From CAXBGS01 sp963975425 (GTDB lineage Bacteria; Planctomycetota; Planctomycetia; Pirellulales; Pirellulaceae): a DNA stretch of 64,000 nt. Position 1 is the stretch's first letter; each line of letters opens with the position of its first letter. Under the pieces are notes generated by a model. That model saw only the letters and a program-made list of their open reading frames with translations, was not told where the DNA came from and made no database searches. Positions 9,867 to 17,802 of the stretch are shown here, one piece after another. Where the stretch lies: contig CAXBGS010000015.1 in NCBI GenBank assembly GCA_963975425.1, positions 118,341 to 182,340 of the forward strand, read 5' to 3'. The translations under genes and the position numbers were made by a program.

Positions 9867-10391
9867 TCAACTCGCAAACACTTTCAGCAGGAACTGCATC
9901 GAACGTGCTTCGATACCCGGGTAGTTACTTTCTCTCGGCCCGGCGATGTTTAGCACGGTCGGCTTCGTTTTGTTCAGCCAGCTTTGAGCCTGCTCGATCG
10001 CTTCGGCTAGCTTGGTGTCGGTATCGTGATCAAGACGCACCGAATGATGCTTAACTGAGTTTGTCTTACATAAACGCTGCGTCAGCAGTGTGCCGCCTTT
10101 GAGTTTTCGCTCATAGAGAATCAAGGTCGCATCGCTGTCAATCACGTTCTGTTTGGTTCGCGCGGGATAATCGGGCGAATCGGTTTCGGTCAATTCGTAT
10201 CGGCTAGGGATGGTGCCGTCTTCGGAAAGTCGGCCGGCCGGGCACCAGCCGCCGTGTTCTATGCCCAGTGCGATCGCGGTATCCAGTGCACCGCGATCGA
10301 CGCCGGTTTGCCCACCCGAGATGATCTTCTTAGGCAAATAGCTGCTTTTCTTTGGCCGACCGACATCGGACTTCTGTTTCTTGCTGCTCAC
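9867..10391 (-). CDS. Putative molybdenum carrier-like (SLOG/Rossmann) protein
   Basis: This 174-residue protein has a basic N-terminal extension of about 22 residues followed by the signature KIISGGQTGVDRGALDTAI. Further motifs are GGWCPAGRLSEDG and a central segment ending DATLILYERKLKGGTLLT. This is the pattern of the family annotated as putative molybdenum carrier, a nucleotide-binding Rossmann-like fold related to LOG/DprA proteins. Its real substrate is not settled, so no biochemical role is assigned. The GTG start overlaps the stop of the upstream pseudouridine synthase gene by 4 bp (GTGA), which implies translational coupling. The two genes form a small operon whose logic is not obvious. 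Confidence 0.85.
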   Translation of the reverse strand: MSSKKQKSDVGRPKKSSYLPKKIISGGQTGVDRGALDTAIALGIEHGGWCPAGRLSEDGTIPSRYELTETDSPDYPARTKQNVIDSDATLILYERKLKGGTLLTQRLCKTNSVKHHSVRLDHDTDTKLAEAIEQAQSWLNKTKPTVLNIAGPRESNYPGIEARSMQFLLKVFAS

Positions 10392-11152
10392 CTCGCGGCC
10401 TCCGCTGCGTCATCACCGGACGGCCAATCGATCGCATCGATCCGGCGCTGCCATTCGGGGCCGACCGACATCTCGCGTAACCGCGATTTCCACGACTTGG
10501 GCGGATTCACCGTCCAAGACAACCGCTCTCCACGCGTTGGATGATTCACACTCAGCCGGAAACTATGAAGGCCGATCCCTTGATCAAACGGTTGGTGCGA
10601 GCTGTATTTCCGGTCACCGATAATTGCGTGGTTGCGGCTGGCGAACTGAAGCCGGATCTGGTGTTTGCGACCGGTGTCCAGTCGTACGGCGATAAGCGAA
10701 CCCTCCTCATCGCTGGCAATCACTTTGTATCGAAGCTGCGCGGCACGAGCATCGGAAAGCTCGCCAGAGACGACCCGCATGCGTTTGGCATCGTCGTCCT
10801 TGCGAACAAAATCTCGCAGAATACCCTGCGGCGAACCCAACTGTCCCTCGACGATCGCCAAGTAGGTTTTCTCAGCCTTGGTTCCAGGTTTTGCGTCCGG
10901 TGAAAACTGCGGGACCAACCGTGACGCCGCCTTGCTGGTTCGGGCGAGTACCAAAACGCCGCTGGTCATTGCATCTAGCCGGCTCACGATTCCCACATAG
11001 ACGTTTCCCGGCTTATTGTACCTTTGTTTGATGTATTCGGCGGCCATCTGGTGGACGGTCGTGCCGGTTTCCGAACCCATCGTGGCGATCCCGGCGGGTT
11101 TATCGACGACCAACAGATGGTTGTCTTCGTACAGAACTTTCAGTGAATTCAA
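10388..11152 (-). CDS. RluA-family RNA pseudouridine synthase
   Basis: The 254-residue protein carries the catalytic-core motifs of RluA-type pseudouridine synthases: LLVVDKPAG near the N-terminus, SRLDAMTSGVLVLA with the catalytic aspartate near residue 59, and GRKHQIRLQFA in the second half. In most family members the active-site motif begins with His (HRLD). Here it is SRLD, a tolerated variant. It has no N-terminal S4 domain, unlike the RluD-type gene at 40745. It isomerises a uridine in rRNA or tRNA to pseudouridine, but the target cannot be read from the sequence. The start is TTG with a weak Shine-Dalgarno. Confidence 0.9.
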   Translation of the reverse strand: MNSLKVLYEDNHLLVVDKPAGIATMGSETGTTVHQMAAEYIKQRYNKPGNVYVGIVSRLDAMTSGVLVLARTSKAASRLVPQFSPDAKPGTKAEKTYLAIVEGQLGSPQGILRDFVRKDDDAKRMRVVSGELSDARAAQLRYKVIASDEEGSLIAVRLDTGRKHQIRLQFASRNHAIIGDRKYSSHQPFDQGIGLHSFRLSVNHPTRGERLSWTVNPPKSWKSRLREMSVGPEWQRRIDAIDWPSGDDAAEAAR

Positions 11153-11210
11153 CGGTGATCTTCGGCGTCAAGCAGGATTCGTTAAGGGGCAGACATTCGG
11201 ATCGGTATCA

Positions 11211-11238
11211 TTGTCTGCGATCGGAGTGCCGATAGAAT
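11211..11238 (+). promoter_or_regulatory. Predicted promoter of ssrA
   Basis: A -35-like TTGTCT and a -10-like TAGAAT are separated by 16 bp. Transcription would start near 11245, about 9 nt before the mature 5' end of the tmRNA. The prediction rests on spacing, hexamer similarity and position only. Confidence 0.5.
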
Positions 11239-11253
11239 AGCAGGGTGCCGTTT

Positions 11254-11627
<374 letters not shown>

Positions 11628-11629
11628 TC

Positions 11630-11667
11630 AAAAGCCACGTGAGTCTTTGGACTCATGTGGCTTTTTT
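11630..11667 (+). terminator. Rho-independent terminator of ssrA
   Basis: The arms AAAGCCACGTGAGTC and GACTCATGTGGCTTT form a 15-bp stem with one G-U pair and a loop of about 4 nt, followed by a T-run. It starts immediately after the tmRNA 3' end. Confidence 0.85.
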
Positions 11668-11743
11668 CATCGATACGATTTCTCGTCGGGCTTTGCACAG
11701 AGTGCGGCCCGGGGTGCGGTGAAAAGTGTTGCTGTCCAATCTT

Positions 11744-11839
11744 GTTTAGGCCCGGAGTTGTTTAGGCCCGGTGTTGTTTAGGCCCGGAGTTGTTTAGGCC
11801 CGGTGTTGTTTAGGCCCGGTGTTGTTTTGGCCCGGTTCG
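11744..11839. repeat. 16-bp tandem repeat, six copies
   Basis: The unit GTTTAGGCCCGGWGTT is repeated five times without length change. Its variable base alternates as A,T,A,T,T. A sixth copy is degenerate (GTTTTGGCCCGGTTCG). No reading frame of interest crosses it. It lies between the tmRNA terminator and the second TetR gene. Each unit contains GGCCC but no long palindrome. Polymerase slippage is the simplest origin, and a protein-binding array is possible. Confidence 0.9.
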
Positions 11840-11991
11840 ATTCACGCACGGCGATAGCGAGACCGAATGTCGGCAACTCGTCGCTCGACATCCACTCGTG
11901 GGCACTCGCGGGCGCTTGGCGGGTTTGCCTCATGTGGCGGGCGAAGCGATTTGTTCCCCATGAAAAGAATCGAAAAATCTCGAACCAACCC

Positions 11992-12019
11992 TTGCATAAA
12001 ACAGACAGGTCTGTATAGT
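11992..12019 (+). promoter_or_regulatory. Predicted promoter of the tetR gene, with operator in the spacer
   Basis: TTGCAT and TATAGT are separated by 16 bp, and the palindrome at 12001-12014 fills most of the spacer. A start 6-7 nt after the -10 box would fall on or next to the GTG start codon at 12026, giving a leaderless message. This explains the absence of a Shine-Dalgarno. Confidence 0.65.
12001..12014. promoter_or_regulatory. TetR operator copy 1
   Basis: ACAGAC and GTCTGT flank a 2-bp centre (AG). The same 6-2-6 motif, with CT at the centre (its reverse complement), recurs at 12649-12662 and 14485-14498. It lies inside the predicted tetR promoter, consistent with autorepression. Confidence 0.75.
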
Positions 12020-12025
12020 TCGGGT

Positions 12026-12613
12026 GTGAGCAAAACAAAGACAAAGAAATCCGATGCCCGCCGGCGGATCGTTGAGACGGCCGAACGGCTTTTTTATGCC
12101 GAGGGCATCCGTGCGGTTGGGATCGATCGAATCATTGCCGAAGCGGAAGTCGCCAAGATGACGCTCTATAATCACTTCGCATCAAAAGACGAACTGATCT
12201 TGGCGGTGCTGCAGTACCGAGAAACGCAGTTTGATGCGATGATCGAAAAAGCTATCGAACGTCACATGCGTAAGGGGATGGGCAAACTGGAGGCGTTCTT
12301 TGCCGGTCTGAAAGATTGGTTCAAAGCAACGGGCTTTCGTGGATGCTCGTTCATCAATGCGCAAGTCGAGCTAGCAGACGCGACCCACCCGGCCGCAAAG
12401 TTTTCGGCGGCGCATAAGGCGAGATTCCACTTGATGCTACAAGAAATCATCCGCGAAACGGCGGGGGCAAAAGTCGCCGCCTCCATTGCCCCTGCGGTCG
12501 CGTTGATGGTGGAGGGAGCTATCGTAACCGCCGTGATGGAACGGTCGCCCCGAGCGGCGGATGTGGCGAAGAACGCTGCAATGGCGCTCGTTGAAGTGAC
12601 AAAAAAGGGTTAG
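12026..12613 (+). CDS. TetR/AcrR family transcriptional regulator
   Basis: The frame is open further upstream, but the GTG at 12026 is chosen. It follows the operator and promoter, and the protein then begins SKTKTKKSDARRRIVETAE, a normal TetR N-terminus. The product has 195 residues. The HTH spans residues 14-60 (GIDRIIAEAEVAKMTLYNHF), followed by a ligand domain containing FRGCSFINAQVELAD, typical of repressors that sense small organic or electrophilic compounds. Three identical-core palindromes, at its own promoter and before two downstream genes, suggest local control of itself, the isochorismatase-like hydrolase, the alpha/beta hydrolase and the DUF1348 protein. The inducer is unknown. 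Confidence 0.93.
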   Translation: MSKTKTKKSDARRRIVETAERLFYAEGIRAVGIDRIIAEAEVAKMTLYNHFASKDELILAVLQYRETQFDAMIEKAIERHMRKGMGKLEAFFAGLKDWFKATGFRGCSFINAQVELADATHPAAKFSAAHKARFHLMLQEIIRETAGAKVAASIAPAVALMVEGAIVTAVMERSPRAADVAKNAAMALVEVTKKG

Positions 12614-12640
12614 CAAACCGGGACAACATTTTTTTTAACG

Positions 12641-12670
12641 CAAGCAAGACAGACCTGTCTGTCTTGCTTG
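12641..12670. promoter_or_regulatory. TetR operator copy 2, extended 30-bp palindrome; possible terminator
   Basis: This is a perfect inverted repeat with 14-bp arms and a CT centre. Its core ACAGAC-CT-GTCTGT (12649-12662) matches the other two sites. It lies between the tetR stop and the isochorismatase start. Because it can fold into a long hairpin followed by GGCTTTT, it may also terminate the tetR transcript. Operator function is inferred from recurrence. Confidence 0.75.
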
Positions 12671-12696
12671 GCTTTTAACCCGAAGGAGTTTGAATT

Positions 12697-13437
12697 ATGT
12701 CCGATGTATCGATCGACACCCAGCAACCATCAATGGTCTATGGAAATGGCCGTAGGCCTGATGCCGCAATTCCGCGGCCGGGACTTCGGCTTCGAAAGGG
12801 ACATGTGGGGATTGTCGTTACCGACCCGCAAAACGATTTCCTCAGTCCGCAGGGAGTCACATGGGGCGTCGTTGGCAAGAACGTGACCGAAAACCGTACG
12901 GTTGAACATATCGGTCAATTGTTCTCGGCCGCGAAAGAGAACGACGTCCCCTTGTTCGTCAGCCCGCATTACTACTACCCCCACGACCACAAGTGGAAAT
13001 TCGAGGGAGCGTTGGAACACCTGATGCACGACATCAAGATGTTCGACCGACCGGGACCGCTCGATACGACAGCATTCGATGGATCGGGGCCGGATTGGGT
13101 CGATCAGTACAAGCCGCATATCAACGACGGCGAAACCATCGTGTGCAGTCCCCATAAAGTCTACGGTCCGCAAACGAATGATCTTGTGCTGCAGCTTCGC
13201 AAGCGTGGCATCGAGCAAGTCGTGTTGGCTGGAATGTCGGCCAATTTGTGCGTCGAATCACACCTGCGAGAACTGCTTGAACAGGGCTTTGAGGTCGCCG
13301 TCGTCGGTGACGCCACCGCGGCCGCTCAAATTCCCGGCTTCGATGGCTATGAAGCGGCGATGATCAATTTCCGGTTCCTTGCCAGCGATCTGTGGAGTAC
13401 CGACGAATCGATTGAGCGTCTGTTGGAACTCAAGTAG
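12697..13437 (+). CDS. Isochorismatase-family cysteine hydrolase
   Basis: This 246-residue protein has the full triad of the isochorismatase-like hydrolase fold: Asp43 in the opening strand (VTDPQNDFL), a lysine near residue 155 (SPHKVYG) and the nucleophilic cysteine near residue 185 (GMSANLCVESHLREL). Members hydrolyse amides or vinyl ethers such as isochorismate, nicotinamide, ureidoacrylate or N-carbamoyl compounds. The substrate cannot be chosen from the motifs. There is no signal peptide, so it acts in the cytoplasm. A Shine-Dalgarno (GAAGGAG) supports the ATG start. An operator palindrome lies 27-56 bp upstream, so it is probably repressed by the preceding TetR protein. The alpha/beta hydrolase follows 54 bp later. 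Confidence 0.9.
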   Translation: MSDVSIDTQQPSMVYGNGRRPDAAIPRPGLRLRKGHVGIVVTDPQNDFLSPQGVTWGVVGKNVTENRTVEHIGQLFSAAKENDVPLFVSPHYYYPHDHKWKFEGALEHLMHDIKMFDRPGPLDTTAFDGSGPDWVDQYKPHINDGETIVCSPHKVYGPQTNDLVLQLRKRGIEQVVLAGMSANLCVESHLRELLEQGFEVAVVGDATAAAQIPGFDGYEAAMINFRFLASDLWSTDESIERLLELK

Positions 13438-13491
13438 TCACGCAAACCACTTCAATCACTTTTTTAACCACCTCAGTTTGGAGAATTTACC

Positions 13492-14454
13492 ATGTTCCCA
13501 CACAATTGCACCGCGATCGTCGCGGCACTGTGCTTGCTCGGCACGTTCGGCAACCCCGCTAACGCGATACCACCGGATTCACCGCAGACGCAAGTCATGC
13601 ATCGCACGGTTCGAATCGATGGGCTCGATGTGTTTTATCGCGAGGCCGGCCCAAAGGATGCGCCTGCCGTCTTGTTGCTGCACGGTTTCCCGACTTCCTC
13701 GCACATGTTTCGCAATCTGATTCCCGCCTTAGCGGACCGATTTCACGTGGTTGCACCGGATTATCCGGGTTTCGGCAACAGTTCGGCGCCATCGGTGCAT
13801 GATTTCGACTATACGTTCGACAACTTGGCGAACGTGATCGACAAGTTCACAGCGAAGGTTGAACTGAATCAGTATTCGCTTTATTTGATGGACTATGGCG
13901 CGCCGGTTGGTTTCCGCTTGGCAGTCAAGCATCCTGAACGTGTCCAGTCACTGATCGTTCAGAACGGTAATGCGTACGAGGAAGGGATCGACAACGAATT
14001 TTGGAATCCGATCAAAGCGTATTGGCAGGACCGCAGCCAAGAGAACGGAGATAGCTTGCGATCATTGTTAACACTCGATGCAACCAAGTGGCAGTACACT
14101 CACGGGGTTCGTAACGTCGAAACGATTAGTCCCGATACATGGGGACACGTCCAGCCGTTGCTGAATCGCCCAGGCAATCAAGAGATCCAGTTGTCACTGT
14201 TCTATAGCTACGGCAGTAACCCGCCGCGTTACCCGCGGTGGCAGGAGTACTTCCGCCAGTACCAACCACCGACGCTAATCGTCTGGGGTAAGAACGATGC
14301 GATCTTCCCGGCCGCGGGTGCACACCCCTACAAGCGTGATCTCAAGAACTTGGAATTCCACCTGTTCGATACGGGCCACTTCGCGCTTGAAGAAGACGGT
14401 GCCGTCATTGCCACTCTCATTGAGGACTTTCTTGTCAGGGAATTGAGCAACTAA
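13492..14454 (+). CDS. Exported alpha/beta hydrolase, haloalkane dehalogenase/epoxide hydrolase-like
   Basis: The 320-residue protein has a signal peptide (residues 1-25, cleavage near ANA) and then an alpha/beta-hydrolase domain. It has the oxyanion-hole motif LLLHGFPTSSHMFRNL and DYPGFGNS. The nucleophile elbow contains aspartate instead of serine (YLMDYGAPVG, near residue 134), as in haloalkane dehalogenases and epoxide hydrolases. The acid lies near IVWGKNDAIFP and the histidine near DTGHFALEE. The Asp nucleophile implies a covalent alkyl-enzyme intermediate and hydrolysis of an epoxide, C-halogen or similar bond; the substrate is unknown. A Shine-Dalgarno (GGAG) supports the ATG. It is probably co-transcribed with the preceding cytoplasmic hydrolase, so the two products act in different compartments. 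Confidence 0.9.
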   Translation: MFPHNCTAIVAALCLLGTFGNPANAIPPDSPQTQVMHRTVRIDGLDVFYREAGPKDAPAVLLLHGFPTSSHMFRNLIPALADRFHVVAPDYPGFGNSSAPSVHDFDYTFDNLANVIDKFTAKVELNQYSLYLMDYGAPVGFRLAVKHPERVQSLIVQNGNAYEEGIDNEFWNPIKAYWQDRSQENGDSLRSLLTLDATKWQYTHGVRNVETISPDTWGHVQPLLNRPGNQEIQLSLFYSYGSNPPRYPRWQEYFRQYQPPTLIVWGKNDAIFPAAGAHPYKRDLKNLEFHLFDTGHFALEEDGAVIATLIEDFLVRELSN

Positions 14455-14482
14455 CCGCCGAACTTTTATTTTTGTCATAGCA

Positions 14483-14500
14483 ATACAGACCTGTCTGTAT
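14483..14500. promoter_or_regulatory. TetR operator copy 3
   Basis: ATACAGAC-CT-GTCTGTAT is a perfect 8-2-8 inverted repeat sharing the 14-bp core of the sites at 12001 and 12649. A possible -35 box (TTGTCA, 14472-14477) precedes it, and a weak -10 (TGTATT, 14496-14501) overlaps its end. It lies upstream of the DUF1348 gene. Confidence 0.72.
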
Positions 14501-14541
14501 TTCAGGCGGCTGCGGCCCTCCCGCGGCAACCAAGCATTCTT

Positions 14542-14569
14542 CAGCGTGCTCGGCTTCACGAGCACGCTG
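14542..14569. other. 11-bp stem hairpin in the leader of the DUF1348 gene
   Basis: CAGCGTGCTCG (14542-14552) and CGAGCACGCTG (14559-14569) form a perfect stem with a 6-nt loop. No T-run follows, so it is a weak terminator candidate. It may instead be a leader structure or stabilise the 3' end of the upstream message. Confidence 0.45.
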
Positions 14570-14598
14570 CGTCTACCAAAATCAACTAGGAAATGATC

Positions 14599-15069
14599 AT
14601 GCCATTACCCATCGAGATGCGTCCGCCGTTCACGCAGGAGTCCGCGATCGCGAAAGTTCGCGCTGCCGAGGATGCTTGGAACTCCCGCGATCCACACCGG
14701 GTGTCACTTGCCTATTCAGTTGATTCTCAATGGAGGAACCGTGGGCAGTTTGTCCAGGGACGAAATGAAATTCGAGAATTTCTGGCCGACAAGTGGTCGC
14801 GTGAGCTGGACTATCGACTTACCAAATCATTGTGGACATTTTCTGATGACCGGATCGCAGTTCGGTTTCAGTACGAATACCACAATGACCGGGGCGAGTG
14901 GTTCCGTGCCTACGGGAATGAGCTATGGGAATTTGATAAGTCCGGGCTGATGCAGCGACGGGAAGCCAGTATCAATGATGTGCCGATCGACGAACGAGAT
15001 CGCAAGTTCCACTGGCCGGCACCTGGGCCTCGACCGGCGACGGATGCCGGGATCCCTACGGTGCGATAG
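14599..15069 (+). CDS. DUF1348 (nuclear transport factor 2-like) protein
   Basis: ATG codons occur at 14593 and 14599. The second has AGGA at proper distance, so 156 residues are predicted. The sequence follows the DUF1348 pattern of the SnoaL/NTF2-like superfamily: an opening helix (AIAKVRAAEDAWNSRDPHRV), a cone-shaped beta-sheet core with SQWRNRGQFVQGR, then VRFQYEYHN and GNELWEFDKSGLM. The fold usually makes a hydrophobic pocket and includes isomerases, hydrolases and binding proteins; no catalytic role is assigned here. It is cytoplasmic. The operator upstream groups it with the TetR-controlled hydrolases, which suggests a role in the same small metabolic route. Confidence 0.85.
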   Translation: MPLPIEMRPPFTQESAIAKVRAAEDAWNSRDPHRVSLAYSVDSQWRNRGQFVQGRNEIREFLADKWSRELDYRLTKSLWTFSDDRIAVRFQYEYHNDRGEWFRAYGNELWEFDKSGLMQRREASINDVPIDERDRKFHWPAPGPRPATDAGIPTVR

Positions 15070-15222
15070 ATCAACAGTTCGATTGAAAGACGAATGGTTG
15101 ACTTGAACTGACGCAAGTCTGTTTCGCATGATCGATCGATGTTTTTAACTTCTCACACCGAGGATCGCATCGACTAACGCGAAAGCGAACGCAGGGTGTG
15201 AATCACGTTCGAATACCACCGT

Positions 15223-15258
15223 TGACTGGCTGGCTGACTGGCTGACTGGCTGACTGGC
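15223..15258. repeat. 8-bp tandem repeat
   Basis: TGACTGGC occurs four times; a 4-bp partial unit (TGGC) lies between the first and second copies. It lies just downstream of the porin stop codon and is probably a slippage product. Confidence 0.85.
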
Positions 15259-15270
15259 CATCGCGGCCCT

Positions 15271-16563
15271 CTACAACGTGATGCTCAGTCGCCCACCGAC
15301 GACGAGTGCGTTGTCGACATTGCCGCGTGCCGCGTCAATGATTTGTACGTCAGGCGTCAGGTGCATCCATGGCGTGACTTCGTAGTTATAGAAGAACTCG
15401 ACACCGGCACCATAGTCGTCCAGCACAACGCCAGGAAGTTCATCACTCGTCGCGGCGTAGAACCAACCGGCTCCGAAAGTATCGTTCTCGCGCCCGGCAA
15501 TCGGGCTGTCACCACCGATACCAAAGCTTAAAAACCATTCGATGGGATTTGTATCCGCGTCGGCGAATCCTGCGCGTCCGAATACGCCCCAGCCTTTGTT
15601 TGAGTCACAGCGGTTTCGCACCAACTGTTGATCGAAATTCCAGTACAAGGCCCAGGAGTCGTTGGATGTCGGCAGGGCGACATCTGGCAGGATCAGTAGT
15701 GGCGCCGACGAGAGGAGTGCGACGTCGCGATCGCTCCAGATACCACCAAACAAGTGATGTCCAGGTCTTCCGGCAAATTCAGTCGGCAATCGCAGTTCCG
15801 TAGAAAGCGTAACGCCGTCTTCGAAGATATCATCGAGATTAAACGTTGTCGCATAGTCGTTCGGATCAATCACACTGAAGGTGAAAACTGGTGTGCCTTC
15901 GGCGCCGAGCACGGTGAATCCGAAACCCCAGGTCGAGTAGGGTGTGGTACGGAACGAGATCGGGGTCGCGACCAAGCCGATGTTCATGAACTGTGTCTTC
16001 CCGCGGCCGCTTGCATACGCGTTCAAGTCACCATCAAGCGTGTCCAGTTTGCCCGCAAAGACAGCGAAGGTGGGTGACAAGAATTGCGTCAGCGTAAAGT
16101 TCGTGATGGCCGTTGTGTCGCCTTCAAAGTTCGGTGTCATTCCCGTCGTGTTCGACGGCAAAATCGCGCCGGTGTCACCGTTGACAAAATCGCCGTACTG
16201 GGACTCGACCCGCATCTTGACGAATAAACCTTGGGCACCAGCGATTTTGTCCATATCAAATGTATAGATAGAATCCTGGTGCAAACCATAGCGGAACTGT
16301 TGGTCGAGCCCTCCGGAAGTCACACCTTGAAAATATTGCGTCACATCGCCCTCGTAGCTGATGCCACACGCCGCAAGTGCGCTACGCTTGCCCAGGTAAT
16401 CGCCGAGTAGCGTCGATCGCTCGCAGAGGCAATGGGAGAAGTCCGTAGACATCGCCGTCGAGTACGCATCGCAGGGTACGTCACACTGCTGGGCGTTCGC
16501 GGTCGCTGCGATACAAACCAGAGCGAGACCAAGCGTCTTCTGAAAGAACTGACAACATTTCAT
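15271..16563 (-). CDS. Carbohydrate-type porin (OprB family)
   Basis: The ATG at 16563 gives 430 residues and a clean signal peptide (CCQFFQKTLGLALVCIAATA, cleavage near ANA). The mature part has the sequence of OprB-like porins: a Cys-rich N-terminal segment, RSTLLGDYLGKRSALAACGI, and alternating beta strands with motifs such as VFAGKLDTLDGDLNAYASG, LFGGIWSDRD and GWGVFGRAGFAD. It ends in a strand finishing LSITL. Such proteins sit in the outer membrane and admit sugars or other small solutes. AAGG about 10 nt upstream may serve as Shine-Dalgarno. No sugar-transport genes lie next to it. Confidence 0.88.
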   Translation of the reverse strand: MKCCQFFQKTLGLALVCIAATANAQQCDVPCDAYSTAMSTDFSHCLCERSTLLGDYLGKRSALAACGISYEGDVTQYFQGVTSGGLDQQFRYGLHQDSIYTFDMDKIAGAQGLFVKMRVESQYGDFVNGDTGAILPSNTTGMTPNFEGDTTAITNFTLTQFLSPTFAVFAGKLDTLDGDLNAYASGRGKTQFMNIGLVATPISFRTTPYSTWGFGFTVLGAEGTPVFTFSVIDPNDYATTFNLDDIFEDGVTLSTELRLPTEFAGRPGHHLFGGIWSDRDVALLSSAPLLILPDVALPTSNDSWALYWNFDQQLVRNRCDSNKGWGVFGRAGFADADTNPIEWFLSFGIGGDSPIAGRENDTFGAGWFYAATSDELPGVVLDDYGAGVEFFYNYEVTPWMHLTPDVQIIDAARGNVDNALVVGGRLSITL

Positions 16564-16905
16564 CGGTGATCGCCTTAGACATTCGAGATTCCGTCCTCTG
16601 CAACATCGATCGGCATTCAACTTGGCAGACTTTGTCGCAATGCGCGGCTGGCCAAACAAGAGCACACGGATGTACGGATTGTGTCAGATTTGGTGATGGC
16701 GCCGACATACTTGCTCTAGTGCACACAACCGTTGCAAGAAATCCATGGATGCCAACCAACGGTTTGCCACCGGAACCCTTGCTCAGACTCCGGATGCGAC
16801 TCATTGTTACACTTGCTTGATCGCGATTCGCCCGTGGACAAGAGTTCATCGATTGAATCCCGGTGTGATGTCTATTGCCGATCCCATTTTATTGCCGAAC
16901 CGGTT
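16564..16905. other. Intergenic region upstream of the porin gene
   Basis: This 342-bp stretch lies between two genes on the minus strand. The open frames are short and lack ribosome-binding sites. It should contain the porin promoter, but I find no convincing hexamer pair. Confidence 0.5.
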
Positions 16906-17802
16906 CTATTTCGGATCCGGGCGCAAACCGTGATCGAGTCGATCAAGCAACTCACCGAGCCCATCCAAGTTCTCTCGCAGAGTTATCGCAACGTCACGAT
17001 TGGGCACGTGGCCAAGCACTCCGATGGGTCCCGTGTAACCGGAGTCGATGATTGTTTTGATCATAAATGCTTCATGGTTGCCCGAACCGATAGGCAGTAT
17101 CTTGTTTTTCTTGGATTTTTCATCAACTGAATCGGGGTCGGCCATGCCATTCAGGTTGATGCACAACAGATACGGTTTCATTCGCGCTAGCGAGTCTGCA
17201 AATCGCCCGATGTGAGCGTGGCCGTGATGGAAGTTGTAAACGATTCCTACATTGTCAAAACCGCGTTGATGAAAGGCTTCACAGACAGCGACCAAATTTT
17301 CCGGTTCGCCACCCCATCCGCCGTGGTTATAAAGTCCGAACTGGAAATCAAACTTTTTCGCATCCTTGACCACTTGCAAGAGTCGGTTGACGGCCGCGGC
17401 AACACGCACCTCGTGCGAGTCGCCCCTGGGAGATGGATTGATCTTCCAAATTTGTGGTCGGATGCCATGCTTTTCAAACGAAGCGAACGCCTCGGGATGT
17501 TCATTCCACAACGCAAAGAATTCGATGCCACGACGATTGCAATGCAAAATCTCCTGTTCGAATTGCGGTGAATCTTCGCTTCGCCAGTTGTAGGCGTAAC
17601 GTCCGATCCCCAGTTGCTCAAGCAAGCCCGCTCGTTGGCCAGGATCGCGGTCCACGGAGTCCCAATTATGGGCGATGCACCAGGCAACCAGATTCTCTCG
17701 CTGGAAGTTGGTCGGGACCTCACCCACGGCTGAGGTGATGCGGCCGCAGGACAGCGCAATGAACAGTAGCGGCAATACGGATGTTTTCATGGATGATTTC
17801 AT
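16906..17802 (-). CDS. Exported TIM-barrel sugar isomerase/epimerase-like protein
   Basis: The 298-residue product has a signal peptide (TSVLPLLFIALSCGRITSA) followed by a xylose-isomerase-like TIM barrel. The repeating strands read LVAWCIAHNWDS, GIGRYAYNW, GIEFFALWNEH, FGLYNHGGWGGEPENLVAV, VGIVYNFHHGHAHIGRF and LLCINLNGM, with His and Glu residues at positions expected for a divalent-metal site. Planctomycetes have many such exported copies, usually annotated as sugar phosphate isomerase/epimerase although their substrate is unknown. ATG codons at 17802 and 17790 are both possible starts, and neither has a Shine-Dalgarno. It is transcribed alone and diverges from the PEP-CTERM gene at 18310. 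Confidence 0.82.
   Translation of the reverse strand: MKSSMKTSVLPLLFIALSCGRITSAVGEVPTNFQRENLVAWCIAHNWDSVDRDPGQRAGLLEQLGIGRYAYNWRSEDSPQFEQEILHCNRRGIEFFALWNEHPEAFASFEKHGIRPQIWKINPSPRGDSHEVRVAAAVNRLLQVVKDAKKFDFQFGLYNHGGWGGEPENLVAVCEAFHQRGFDNVGIVYNFHHGHAHIGRFADSLARMKPYLLCINLNGMADPDSVDEKSKKNKILPIGSGNHEAFMIKTIIDSGYTGPIGVLGHVPNRDVAITLRENLDGLGELLDRLDHGLRPDPK

Noticed and set aside
11744..11839. CRISPR array
   Set aside because: Units are directly adjacent without spacers; it is a simple tandem repeat. The same holds for the 14-bp array at 63931.
11830..11850. GGTTCGATTCACG resembles a tRNA T-loop
   Set aside because: No acceptor or anticodon stem can be folded around it; it is the end of the 16-bp repeat array.
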